From: JBFGJY01 sp041576975
GTDB lineage: Bacteria; Pseudomonadota; Gammaproteobacteria; UBA4575
NCBI GenBank assembly: GCA_041576975.1
Contig: JBFGJY010000020.1
Span: 1 to 38,059, forward strand
Direction of reading: 5' to 3'
DNA: 38,059 nt
Made by a program: the position numbers and the translations under genes. Shown here in pieces: positions 16,082-24,272 of the stretch. The notes beneath the pieces are model-generated. The model had not been told where the DNA came from and did no database searches. It saw only the letters and a list, made by a program, of their open reading frames with translations. The number at the start of each line of letters is the position of its first letter. Within the stretch, counting starts at the first letter, position 1.

Positions 16082-17461
16082 TTAAGCGTTGGCGATGGAT
16101 AACATTTCCTCGCGGCGAGTGAATTTTTCACGCGGTTTCCCTTTAGGTTTACCGGCTGCTACTTCGGCGGCATCAATTTTTTCCCATTGTCGGTAATTGA
16201 TATATTGCACACCTTTCTCGTCCAAAATTTTATACAGACCTTCACGCCCTAGTTTTTCGCCCTCTAACTTATTGTAATCTTGCAGTAAAGAATCCACCGA
16301 CTCTACCGCACATGCTCGATTGGTTCCGATAATCCCAGAAGGACCGCGTTTAATCCAACCTGCAGTGTATAAGCCAGGGATTACATCACCACCTTGTTCG
16401 GTAGTGATGCGACCTGCTTCATTCGGCATAGTGCCCCAACGATCATAAAACGGGACACCAGGGATAGGTACGCCATTATATCCAATACTGCGGAATAAAA
16501 TACCACATTCAATTTCTATGGTTTCGCCTGTACCTTTGGCAGATTGTTTGAAAGGTTCGCCAGATAATTCATTAATTTCAAGGACCACTTTTTCCAATCT
16601 TCCATCACCTTCTAAACGAACAGGACTTTTTAAAAAAGTTGAAATACAAATACGCGGCTTACCAGTATCTTCTGAATCAGCAAACTTCTGGAAAACTTCG
16701 ACATTCTTTTTATTTCCTCGACCTTCTTTTGCAACCAGTTCTTGCTGACTCGTCTCATTTAATTCTAGTTCTGCGGGATCAATATAAGGGCGACAGTTTT
16801 CAATCTCTAAAAATTCTTTTAATTCTTTAGAAGCAAACTTTGCTTGTGCGGGTCCTCGACGCCCTACTACATAAATCTTTTTAATTTTACTGTCAGCCAA
16901 TGCATCCAGTGCGTGTTGCGCAATATCCGTATTTTTCAACTCATCAACAGATTTAGCCAAAATTCTGGATACATCTGCAGCCACATTACCTTGACCTATG
17001 ACTACCGCAGTTTCGTGGGATAAATCAAAGGTTCGGTCACGGTAATCCGGATGGCCGTTATACCACCCTACAAATTCTGTGGCCGTATAGCTGCCTGGTA
17101 AGTCTTCGCCAGGTATCCCTAATCTACGGTCAGTTTCTGCACCACATGTGTAAATCACAGCGTGGTATGTTTTCTGCAAATCTTCTGCTTTAATATCTTC
17201 CCCAACCGTCACATTTCCTACAAAATTGAACTCTGGGCTTTGCGCAATCTTTTTGTATACCTCGATTGCTTGTTTGAGTTTTGGATGATCAGGCGCAACA
17301 CCATTGCGCACTAATCCAAAAGGCGCGGGAAGCCGTTCTATTAAATCAACCTCTACGGTAAGGCCTGATTTAATTAAAGCTTCGGTTGCATAAAATCCAC
17401 TAGGGCCGCTTCCTACAATTGCCACTCGTAATGGATTCGGCTCACTGCCTAAATTACTCAT
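16082..17461 (-). CDS. fprA: Ferredoxin-NADP+ reductase (adrenodoxin-reductase/FprA type)
   Basis: The 459-residue flavoprotein carries the FAD-binding VAIVGSGPSGFYATEAL near residue 13, followed by ERLPAPFGLVRNGVAPDHP, and the NADP-binding VVIGQGNVAADVSRIL. The C-terminal FAD contact GLYTAGWIKRGPSGIIGTN is intact. This is the adrenodoxin-reductase-like class, which moves electrons between NADPH and ferredoxin. It lies directly downstream of the 7Fe ferredoxin gene and of the formylmethanofuran genes on the same strand, suggesting it connects that ferredoxin to NADP(H). A terminator-like hairpin lies between fdxA and this gene, so it may also have its own promoter. Confidence 0.93.
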   Translation of the reverse strand: MSNLGSEPNPLRVAIVGSGPSGFYATEALIKSGLTVEVDLIERLPAPFGLVRNGVAPDHPKLKQAIEVYKKIAQSPEFNFVGNVTVGEDIKAEDLQKTYHAVIYTCGAETDRRLGIPGEDLPGSYTATEFVGWYNGHPDYRDRTFDLSHETAVVIGQGNVAADVSRILAKSVDELKNTDIAQHALDALADSKIKKIYVVGRRGPAQAKFASKELKEFLEIENCRPYIDPAELELNETSQQELVAKEGRGNKKNVEVFQKFADSEDTGKPRICISTFLKSPVRLEGDGRLEKVVLEINELSGEPFKQSAKGTGETIEIECGILFRSIGYNGVPIPGVPFYDRWGTMPNEAGRITTEQGGDVIPGLYTAGWIKRGPSGIIGTNRACAVESVDSLLQDYNKLEGEKLGREGLYKILDEKGVQYINYRQWEKIDAAEVAAGKPKGKPREKFTRREEMLSIANA

Positions 17462-17508
17462 AACATACTTCCCAAAAAAATTGACTTAATTTTCTGTCAA
17501 TAGATAAA

Positions 17509-17534
17509 AACGCACCGTGCTAAGACTGTGCGTT
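17509..17534 (-). terminator. Rho-independent terminator after fdxA
   Basis: On the minus strand AACGCAC pairs with GTGCGTT around a 12-base loop, and the stem is followed immediately by TTT. It sits 25 bp past the fdxA stop and before fprA. It could end the upstream transcript fully or partly. Confidence 0.6.
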
Positions 17535-17558
17535 ATGGTATAAATATTTTATAAAGAT

Positions 17559-17864
17559 TTAGAACCCTAATTCTGATTTACGATCTTCTGCACCGGGCAG
17601 TGGATCCATAGGCTCTTCTATCAAAGGTAGATCTGGGGCTTTTTCAGCATTGATCTCGACCCACTTCTCCTGACCTTCAGGTATGTCATCTTCTTCATAG
17701 ATTGCTTCAACTGGACACTCTGGAATACATGCGCTGCAATCAATACATACATCTGGGTCGATATATAGCATTTCATCGTCATAGTGAAAGCAAGCGACCG
17801 GGCATACTGCTACACAATCCGTGAAACGACAACCTTTACAATTTTCAGTTACAACCGTAGTCAT
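17559..17864 (-). CDS. fdxA: 7Fe ferredoxin FdxA ([3Fe-4S][4Fe-4S])
   Basis: This 101-residue ferredoxin has the same cysteine pattern as Azotobacter ferredoxin I, shifted by one: C9, C12, C17, C21, C25, C40, C43, C46 and C50. By homology C9, C17 and C50 hold the 3Fe cluster and C21, C40, C43 and C46 the 4Fe cluster. The tail has the usual DPLPGAEDRK ending. It is the predicted partner of the ferredoxin-NADP reductase just downstream. It follows the last formylmethanofuran gene by 77 bp, so it is a candidate electron acceptor for that complex. FdxA also has general roles, so the link is an inference. Confidence 0.95.
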   Translation of the reverse strand: MTTVVTENCKGCRFTDCVAVCPVACFHYDDEMLYIDPDVCIDCSACIPECPVEAIYEEDDIPEGQEKWVEINAEKAPDLPLIEEPMDPLPGAEDRKSELGF

Positions 17865-17941
17865 GAGTCTGTTCCCTATATTGCTAATGTGATTAGACTA
17901 TAAAATATAGAAGCCGTGATAGGTGTCACGAGGCAAAGAAA

Positions 17942-18760
17942 CTAGCGTGAAAACAGCAGTACTTCACCACGATTGAGTTCAATCCCGTCTCCGCTATAGC
18001 GCTTATATTTACCATTCAAATGCTGATCTTGGATATTTTTTTGAAATCCATTTTCCTGCAATTTAAGTAGGAAAAATCGCAAAAATAAGGGGTGATATGT
18101 ACACGAATATTCGAAACTAGGCAACATTGGAGCATTCTTAAAGGATACTATCGTGCCCCGTTTCATACCTGCACCTGTACGAATACCCATCTCACCGAAA
18201 ACTATAATTGTCCCTGCTAGCATATTAACGCCAGTGAAATCACCTGCATTTCCACCAATAGCAATCAGTCCTCGACGCATAGAATTGCCAATCTCATTTT
18301 TGGCATTGCCATGAATAAATATTTCCCCACCTTGAATGCCTGATGGTTGACCCCTAAATGCACTACCCACCATATGACCTGCATTACCCTTAATCGTAAT
18401 ACGTCCACCTGACATCTCTGGACCCACCCAATCACTTGCATTACCTTTAACTAGAATTTCACCGCCTGACATCCCAATGCCAACGTGCATGCCCACATCC
18501 CCTTCAATGGTAATTTTACCTTGCGACATACCTGCACCAATCATTTTGACGTTACTCATATCGCCTTCAAGGTGTAAATTTGGATTACCCTTACCCGTGA
18601 TTTTAAAAAAGTCACCTATTTTGGCAATAACATTTCCGTGCATCACCTGCTGGTGCTCAATTCCGGATTCAGAAAGCCCCGATAATATTGCGGGACTAAT
18701 CGCCTCCGCCTCTAATGGAACTTCGGGCTGGGTATGTAGTTGTAGAAGCGTAATGCTCAT
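17942..18760 (-). CDS. fhcC: Formylmethanofuran dehydrogenase/hydrolase subunit C
   Basis: The 272-residue subunit is dominated by glycine-rich parallel-beta-helix repeats of the GGxIxIxGNAGxxxG kind, for example MSGGEILVKGNASDWVG, MSGGRITIKGNAGHMVG and RRGLIAIGGNAGDFTG, across roughly residues 75-205. This fold is shared with archaeal FwdC/FmdC and the alpha subunit of glutamate synthase. FhcC is structural, connecting the Ftr and FhcA parts of the complex. The C-terminal part (YSCTYHPLFLRFFL and onward) is typical of the bacterial form. It follows ftr/fhcD by 40 bp. Confidence 0.95.
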   Translation of the reverse strand: MSITLLQLHTQPEVPLEAEAISPAILSGLSESGIEHQQVMHGNVIAKIGDFFKITGKGNPNLHLEGDMSNVKMIGAGMSQGKITIEGDVGMHVGIGMSGGEILVKGNASDWVGPEMSGGRITIKGNAGHMVGSAFRGQPSGIQGGEIFIHGNAKNEIGNSMRRGLIAIGGNAGDFTGVNMLAGTIIVFGEMGIRTGAGMKRGTIVSFKNAPMLPSFEYSCTYHPLFLRFFLLKLQENGFQKNIQDQHLNGKYKRYSGDGIELNRGEVLLFSR

Positions 18761-18800
18761 GCTTATTTCTTATTTTAGAAAAATTTTCTATCTTATTGTA

Positions 18801-19694
18801 TTAATTATCTTTTGCTATCTCATGAAGATGAAACTTAAATTTACCCAATTCACCACCATAGTTACCCGCCGAAACCATTACCGCACCCTTTTCTGCCGCA
18901 GCATGAATACCGCGACGCATTGCTTCCAGCACATCACCTTCATTCAGCCCATCTGCAACGATCTCATAAATAGCTTCCACATTCTCCGGAATGACGGTGT
19001 TAGGTGAAACTGAACGCAAGGTCGGGCAATAGGGGTCATTAGTGGATGCAATCAGCGCCTTATAGTGTGAACCGACCTTACTTCCTGATCGAACTACACC
19101 CTGTGGAAAAGGCAAAAATACTCCTGCGACTTCACGCATGGCGTTTGCTGCTGCAGTAGCTGCACGTAATGCAATATTTTTGCTGGAGCCAAAAATTATT
19201 AAATTGCCTCCACCAACTGCTGGTTGTATTCCAAAAGAGTCATCGACCAAGAATTCACCTTCCATTACTGGAATGCGCCACAATTTGCGACCGTTAATTA
19301 ATTTACTAATTTGATAGCTATCGCCAAAGAAACGTAATTTTCCACCCACCACTACAGTCTTTTCGGACACTAGGCCGTTGTAGCAAGCCGTAGTCGGGCA
19401 AGTCATCACACACTGTCCGATTCGATCAATTAATTGCCCAGCAATAGTTTTACTACTCATCGTAAACAGCAGCACGCTAATACCGGGCCGTCGGTCTGGT
19501 GTATCTTCTTCTGGAATCTCACATTCAACAGCTGCTTCTAACTTGCAGCGAATGACCGATGTAGCGAATCCAGTCATCGATGCTGCAGCTGCACGTGCCC
19601 ATTGCTTTGAATCCGCTGTAATAATTACGCGCGCGCCACACATCTCAAAGGCTTCTGCAAAGGTATCCACAACTTCTGTTTTATTAATTCTCAT
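18801..19694 (-). CDS. fhcD: Formylmethanofuran-H4MPT formyltransferase (Ftr/FhcD)
   Basis: The 297-residue length equals that of archaeal Ftr. Recognisable segments are NKTEVVDTFAEAFEMCGARV, QCVMTCPTTACYNG, MEGEFLVDDSFGIQPAVGGG and the C-terminal HAAAEKGAVMVSAGNYGGEL. The enzyme transfers a formyl group between N5-formyl-H4MPT and methanofuran or methylofuran, in the cytoplasm. Its ATG overlaps the stop of fhcA in an ATGA arrangement, showing translational coupling. In the oxidative direction it hands formyl groups from formaldehyde oxidation to the FhcA/FhcB active sites. Confidence 0.96.
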   Translation of the reverse strand: MRINKTEVVDTFAEAFEMCGARVIITADSKQWARAAAASMTGFATSVIRCKLEAAVECEIPEEDTPDRRPGISVLLFTMSSKTIAGQLIDRIGQCVMTCPTTACYNGLVSEKTVVVGGKLRFFGDSYQISKLINGRKLWRIPVMEGEFLVDDSFGIQPAVGGGNLIIFGSSKNIALRAATAAANAMREVAGVFLPFPQGVVRSGSKVGSHYKALIASTNDPYCPTLRSVSPNTVIPENVEAIYEIVADGLNEGDVLEAMRRGIHAAAEKGAVMVSAGNYGGELGKFKFHLHEIAKDN

Positions 19695-21337
19695 GATTTT
19701 GGATTAGTTGGGATAACTTCATGATGATGCAGGTAGTCATCACTAACTGCGTAATTATTAAATTTGACTGAATAGTAATCCTCAAAGAAAGGTTCAATTT
19801 CTCCTGCAATATCCGCGTTATACCCCGGTTTTGTATGCAGAATCTTACCTTTGTGATCGGTAGCAAACTCATGATCCTTAATTACAGTTACACCATCTTT
19901 AATGACATAACGCGGTGCATTAAACATTTGTTCTTTATCTTCTTCTTCGGTATAAATTGTAATATCTGCATCTGCACCGACACCTAGATGACCTTTGCTT
20001 GTTAATCCTAAAGCTTTTGCAGGACCTGCCCGAGTAATGATGGCGATCTCGTTGAGCGTGTACTCGCGCTTAAGATCACGCAACTCGGTTTTGTCAATCG
20101 CTTTTTGATTTACATTTTGTAATGCTTCTTGACGGTAAGCGCTATCCATTAATAACTTAATAAGTTTTGGATAGTTCATGAATGAACCGCCATTGGGGTG
20201 GTCGGTAGACAACAACACACGCCAAGGGTCTTTAGACATTAAAAATAACTCCAAGCCCATCGCCCACTGCAAGCTATGCGTATATACACTTTCTTGATAA
20301 GTAAATGGAATAATGCCGCAACCACTTTCGCACTCTGTGTCAGCATTAACCCATTTATTGAACTTAACATGGCGCAACATCCAAGCTAGCGGTGCGTCTG
20401 CAGTCATTGCAGTGGCCTTACCAAACATGACTTGGCCCACATCTGCAGTGATATTTTCATTATTATTTATGTAATCGATGATTGGTCGAACACCTGAGAC
20501 TGGATTTTTATTTACCTCACCCCCAAAACTATGAAATTGAATATGTGCCATATGCACACGTCGGCCCTGTGCTGCCTTCATTGTGTCTAATGTAGTACTG
20601 ATATTGCCGCTATGACCTAAATTATTACAATGAATGTGTGTGGGATGTGGTAGTCCTAACTCATGTGCAGCTTCGATAAAACTTTCGATAACATGAATTG
20701 GAGTTATATCGTAATGATCGATATTTTCATTAACATTCGTAATGTTGGCGTTTTTGCGGCCTTTCCAAAGTTCATCACTACCAGGATTTACTAATTTAAG
20801 TGTGTACCCATGCACAGAATCAATCCACCATGCAATGGCTTCTTTGAATTCTTTTTTACGCCCTTCTTTCAACAATTTATATAAGAAGGTATTGTTGCCC
20901 AACAACACATAAAAGCCTTTATCAATTACTGGCGTATCATCCAGTTCTTCCAGAACGTGCCTTGCTGTAATAGGTGGTACCGCAGCTTCCATTGCTGTGG
21001 TGTACCCCATCGTAGCGTAGCGATAACCGGTAGCAAAAGTTGAAGGCACAATGCCGCCGGTACCCGAACGAGTTACTGCAGTTTTAGGATGAATGTCTAA
21101 GCGATGATCTTCTGGTAGTAACTTACGAGCAAGATTAACCTTTGGTCCTGCTATATGGCAGTGAATATCAACAGCTCCCGGCATCACGACCATGCCATGA
21201 GCATCAATCTTGGTAGCAGAACTTGCAACTGTATCTACGATCTTGCCATCTTTAACACAAATGTCTTGGACTTTACCGTCAATATTATTTGCGGGGTCGT
21301 AAACACGACCATTAACAATTTGTAATTCTGATGACAT
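19691..21337 (-). CDS. fhcA: Formylmethanofuran dehydrogenase/hydrolase subunit A (amidohydrolase)
   Basis: The 548-residue amidohydrolase keeps the dinuclear metal site: HCH at residues 59-61, the presumed carboxylated lysine K181 in TLKLVNPG, His residues in HPTHIHCNN (231-239), and the catalytic Asp379 in STDHPNGG. In archaeal FwdA this site interconverts formate and formylmethanofuran, with formate tunnelled to or from the FwdB metal site. In methylotrophs it releases free formate. It lies between fhcB (68 bp upstream) and ftr (4-bp overlap). Confidence 0.96.
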   Translation of the reverse strand: MSSELQIVNGRVYDPANNIDGKVQDICVKDGKIVDTVASSATKIDAHGMVVMPGAVDIHCHIAGPKVNLARKLLPEDHRLDIHPKTAVTRSGTGGIVPSTFATGYRYATMGYTTAMEAAVPPITARHVLEELDDTPVIDKGFYVLLGNNTFLYKLLKEGRKKEFKEAIAWWIDSVHGYTLKLVNPGSDELWKGRKNANITNVNENIDHYDITPIHVIESFIEAAHELGLPHPTHIHCNNLGHSGNISTTLDTMKAAQGRRVHMAHIQFHSFGGEVNKNPVSGVRPIIDYINNNENITADVGQVMFGKATAMTADAPLAWMLRHVKFNKWVNADTECESGCGIIPFTYQESVYTHSLQWAMGLELFLMSKDPWRVLLSTDHPNGGSFMNYPKLIKLLMDSAYRQEALQNVNQKAIDKTELRDLKREYTLNEIAIITRAGPAKALGLTSKGHLGVGADADITIYTEEEDKEQMFNAPRYVIKDGVTVIKDHEFATDHKGKILHTKPGYNADIAGEIEPFFEDYYSVKFNNYAVSDDYLHHHEVIPTNPKS

Positions 21338-21405
21338 TTATGGTTATTCTTAAAATAATAACAACCGCATTACAATACGGTTGCTAAAAATATATAGCTA
21401 CTATT

Positions 21406-22764
21406 TTAAGCGGCTACCCTTGCCTTATTTCCCTTAAGCAATTCCTTCACGTGCGAGCGTATTCCTTCTAATACTTCTTGGTCCGATGGAAATGGTGAAT
21501 CAAATGCGGGACGCAGTGAGATCGGCACATCATCCATTCTATATACAGTTCCACCTGTATTAATTCCATACGTTGCAACAGCAAAACGTACTTTAGAAAT
21601 TTTGGTTGTATGTGTTTCTTTTGCATCCAAAGTAATTACCGGAATTTTTTTCAAATGCTCAATAGCTTTTTTAGAAAAATTTGACGCGGGATCGGACGCA
21701 ATGATCATTGCAGCATCGGCCTCACCTCGAGCAAGCACATCGCTAGTGGTAAATTCGCCAGGATTAAATCTTGGAAATCCTCGATTAAAATTCACGCCAA
21801 ATGGATAACCGGTTTGCCAAGACACAACATTGTCGGCGCCTGTCACATTACCATGCCCTCGTACAGGTTTGGCAACAAAATGCGTGTATTCGTTAAGATC
21901 CGCAGCTAATGAATAGATTGCGCCAGAATTAAAATGACGTCCACGCGTCATGGTTAAACCCATACCTAAGAATAGAACGCCATACTGTGCATTCTTCATG
22001 CGATTCACTAAATCATCGAGAAGATCACGTGAGACGCCGGTTTCTTCTTCAATGTTTTTACTGATCTTTTTACCTTTAACCAATGCGCGTAATGCCCAAA
22101 TGACTTCAAAATCTTTACCTGGTTTTATTTGTACAAATATATCTGCAACCGGCGTACTAGGCGTTCTACGCACATCTACCAAAACAACGGTTCTATCTTT
22201 CTTTCCATTGGGAATGTACATTCCCTTTGGTGTTACAGCATATTTAGTGAAATGTCGCGGATGAGATTCTGCAGGGTTACCTCCCCAGTAAATCACTAAG
22301 TCAGCACGGTTTTTAATTTCGCCAAGTGTTGCGGTGCTCTCACCAACACCTTGAAAAGCCATGCCAGATGGCCCATGACAAACTGATGTCGTGGTATCAA
22401 TGTTGCCATTAATCGTGTCCATGATATCAACGGCAACCCGTTGTGCCTCGCAAGGTGAATCACTTAGGCCATAAGTAATTGGAAACTTTGCATCTACCAA
22501 AATCTGAGCAGCTGTTTTGATACCTTCCTCAAGACTAGCTTCTTTGCCATCAATTAAAACAACGGGACGGTCTTCCAAGGTGTGTTCGTAAAACCAAGCG
22601 CGACCGAGCACGCAGGCCTTCTTTGCTTTAGTGATGCGATGCTCATCGAGATCAACTGTGAGTTCCATATCATCACACACACACCCACAAAAAGTGCATG
22701 TTGCGTCTTTGACAATTTTAATGTTCTTGTTTTCTTTAGGCTTGGTTTGCGTGGCTTCAGTCAT
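21406..22764 (-). CDS. fhcB: Formylmethanofuran dehydrogenase subunit B, with Fe-S and metal-ligand cysteines
   Basis: The 452-residue molybdopterin-oxidoreductase-fold subunit begins with CTFCGCVCDD (C23, C26, C28, C30) and C51, the expected ligands of a [4Fe-4S] cluster. C129 in TSVCHGPSG corresponds to the cysteine (or selenocysteine) that ligates tungsten or molybdenum in archaeal FwdB/FmdB. Other fold segments include VIYWGGNPAESHPRHF and VLFLGMGLTMTRGRHFNSG. From memory, the methylotroph Fhc studied structurally lacks these features and is only a hydrolase; here they are intact. The gene follows an FmdD-like gene by 42 bp. The redox activity is inferred. Confidence 0.94.
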   Translation of the reverse strand: MTEATQTKPKENKNIKIVKDATCTFCGCVCDDMELTVDLDEHRITKAKKACVLGRAWFYEHTLEDRPVVLIDGKEASLEEGIKTAAQILVDAKFPITYGLSDSPCEAQRVAVDIMDTINGNIDTTTSVCHGPSGMAFQGVGESTATLGEIKNRADLVIYWGGNPAESHPRHFTKYAVTPKGMYIPNGKKDRTVVLVDVRRTPSTPVADIFVQIKPGKDFEVIWALRALVKGKKISKNIEEETGVSRDLLDDLVNRMKNAQYGVLFLGMGLTMTRGRHFNSGAIYSLAADLNEYTHFVAKPVRGHGNVTGADNVVSWQTGYPFGVNFNRGFPRFNPGEFTTSDVLARGEADAAMIIASDPASNFSKKAIEHLKKIPVITLDAKETHTTKISKVRFAVATYGINTGGTVYRMDDVPISLRPAFDSPFPSDQEVLEGIRSHVKELLKGNKARVAA

Positions 22765-22806
22765 TTTGAACTTTTCCTGAGATTTCTTAGAAGTACTATC
22801 GCTGGA

Positions 22807-23154
22807 TCAATCTTTCACTTTTGTGACCTTAACTTCCATGTGCTTAGACATCGGCATTCCTGAAGCTGCTGTGTCTGACTCCATTAACTGACTTGAAGGC
22901 GGCCCATAAGGTATAAATATCATTCCTGACGGCAAGTCCTGATCTTTTTTGCTCTTGCAAGTAACAACTGTTTGTCCAACATCCGATTTTAATCGAATCT
23001 TATCACCATCATTGAGCTGTAAACGCCGCATATCTTTTTCATTCAGTTCAGCTGTAGAGGTCACCTCTAGATATTCATCTTTAAGTTTACCTACATTTAG
23101 CGACGTCCCTTGCTTTTGAGAACGCCCTGGTATGAGGATCATGGTCTCTGCCAT
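22807..23154 (-). CDS. FmdD/FwdD-like molybdopterin dinucleotide-binding subunit
   Basis: The 115-residue product matches the small formylmethanofuran dehydrogenase subunit D, which supplies the molybdopterin-dinucleotide-binding barrel of FwdB/FmdB. Markers are MILIPGRSQKQGTSLN at the start, the barrel segment LNDGDKIRLKSDVGQTVVTC, and the closing FIPYGPPSSQLMESDTAASG followed by MPMSKHMEV. The start at 23154 has AAGGA 7 bases upstream. It is the first gene of the fmdD-fhcB-fhcA-fhcD-fhcC run. A dedicated D subunit would be needed only if FhcB carries a metal-pterin cofactor. Confidence 0.85.
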   Translation of the reverse strand: MAETMILIPGRSQKQGTSLNVGKLKDEYLEVTSTAELNEKDMRRLQLNDGDKIRLKSDVGQTVVTCKSKKDQDLPSGMIFIPYGPPSSQLMESDTAASGMPMSKHMEVKVTKVKD

Positions 23155-23548
23155 TTATAATTCCTTATTTATCATTGAGTAACTGCTCTTGCATGGCTGA
23201 GCAAGAATAGATGAGCAATACAGGCCCATCAAGTAAAAAAGCCGTAAATTATCGACTGTCTCAGTCCCTATAAAATGGAGGGGTAATAATCCCGCTGCTT
23301 GTTTATATTATCATATTCTAATTTACAAGCTTGATAATAAGACTTCTTGTGAATGTGATTAATCTGCAGTGCAATTAGATCCAAGCAGTAGATTGTGATC
23401 ACATTATGGCTAGCTTCCTCACATTAAAGTTCGATAAACTACACTTCTAATAATGACTGCCTGTTGGCAGCTAAATAGAAATAATGAAGAATTTGTCCTA
23501 TTTGAGGCCTTCTTCAAAATAATTTAAATGCTTGAGGAGGACTCCATC
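23155..23548. other. Divergent regulatory region, fmd/fhc operon and DUF4242 gene
   Basis: This 394-bp gap separates the minus-strand formylmethanofuran operon from a plus-strand gene. It holds a hairpin (TCTTGC at 23187-23192 with GCAAGA at 23201-23206) and the palindrome TGTGATCACA at 23394-23403. I see no gene in it. Promoters for both directions are expected here, but I could not fix a convincing -35/-10 pair. Confidence 0.5.
23534..23540 (+). promoter_or_regulatory. Shine-Dalgarno GAGGAGG for the DUF4242 gene
   Basis: GAGGAGG lies 8 bases before the ATG at 23549 and shows that this ATG, not the one 21 bases upstream, is the start. Confidence 0.75.
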
Positions 23549-23821
23549 ATGCCGAAATATATCATCGAACGCGAAATTCCAGGTGCGGGTAATTTAACCG
23601 CTGAGGAACTGCAAGGTATCTCACAAAAATCATGCAGCGTTCTTAAAAGCATGGGACCACAAATCCAGTGGGTACAGAGCTTTGTAACAGACGATAAAGT
23701 CTATTGCACGTACATCGCACCTAATGAAGATGAGATTCGAAAACATGCTGAAGAAGGTGGATTTCCAGCTAATAAGATCTCTGAAATTAAAGGCGTAATT
23801 GACCCAACCACGTCAGAATAA
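23549..23821 (+). CDS. DUF4242 domain protein
   Basis: The 90-residue product starts MPKYIIEREIPGAGNLTAEE and has the DUF4242 pattern: KYIIEREIPGAG, WVQSFVTDDKVYCTYIAPNE and a helix with HAEEGGFPANKI. The fold is a ferredoxin-like dimeric barrel; a Streptomyces member binds nickel, but the role of most members is unknown. An exceptionally strong Shine-Dalgarno suggests high expression. It diverges from the formylmethanofuran operon, and its 3' end faces a repeat-rich stretch. Confidence 0.88.
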   Translation: MPKYIIEREIPGAGNLTAEELQGISQKSCSVLKSMGPQIQWVQSFVTDDKVYCTYIAPNEDEIRKHAEEGGFPANKISEIKGVIDPTTSE

Positions 23822-23921
23822 CTCTTAATATCCTCAATCTTAAATAAATTCCTCGTTTTCAATGACGCCGAGATTTTGTAATAAAAATTCTTAGGCAGTA
23901 GCTTTTGGCACAGGTTGAGGC

Positions 23922-23982
23922 ACAGTACATTTGATGACAGGTGTTTATAGATCAAGTATATCAGGACCGCAAAATGTACTGT
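23922..23982. repeat. Long-range 11-bp inverted repeat
   Basis: ACAGTACATTT at 23922-23932 is exactly matched by AAATGTACTGT at 23972-23982, with 39 bases between. It starts the repeat-rich convergent gap at 23822-24272, in which I see no credible gene. Confidence 0.6.
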
Positions 23983-24110
23983 AACCATGAGGTGCGCCAA
24001 ATTATCAAGCGATTATTACGCAAAAATTTTGTTTCAGCCAGATTTTGCTCTTCGGCAACTGTCCCTGCATTGCTCTAATAAGTTACATCCATCTAACAGT
24101 GCAAATCTGA

Positions 24111-24241
24111 CATACAATACTTCCCTGTATATGCGCCGGTTTTTGCTCCTGCAAAACCGGCATACAATACTTCCCTGTATATAAAGTGCTGCGACCGCCA
24201 GGGATGGCGGACGTGCAGAAATTGCAGGAGCATATTTCTGC
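24111..24241. repeat. Composite hairpin/direct-repeat element
   Basis: A perfect 22-bp direct repeat (CATACAATACTTCCC followed by TGTATAT) occurs at 24111-24132 and 24161-24182. Between them GCCGGTTTT pairs with AAAACCGGC (24135-24161). Two more perfect hairpins follow: CCGCCA/TGGCGG at 24195-24210 and GCAGAAAT/ATTTCTGC at 24215-24241. TTGCAGGAGCA in the last loop is the reverse complement of TGCTCCTGCAA at 24144-24154. The arrangement resembles REP or MITE-like intergenic elements. It fills the space between two convergent genes. Confidence 0.7.
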
Positions 24242-24272
24242 CAACAAAGCATTGAGTCAAAAGATTAAGTTA

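Noticed and set aside
18477..19007. 176-codon plus-strand open frame across fhcC and ftr
   Set aside because: It is antisense to two well-identified genes and spans their junction, so it is a chance frame.
23394..23403. CRP-binding site (TGTGATCACA)
   Set aside because: The CRP consensus needs six bases between TGTGA and TCACA; here the half-sites overlap, so it is kept only as an unexplained palindrome.
24111..24182. Possible CRISPR array (22-bp direct repeats)
   Set aside because: There are only two copies, the spacer-like segment is itself a hairpin, and no cas genes are near.
24034..24252. Minus-strand open frame in the repeat region
   Set aside because: It runs through stacked hairpins, and the translation is Cys/Arg-rich noise created by the repeats.
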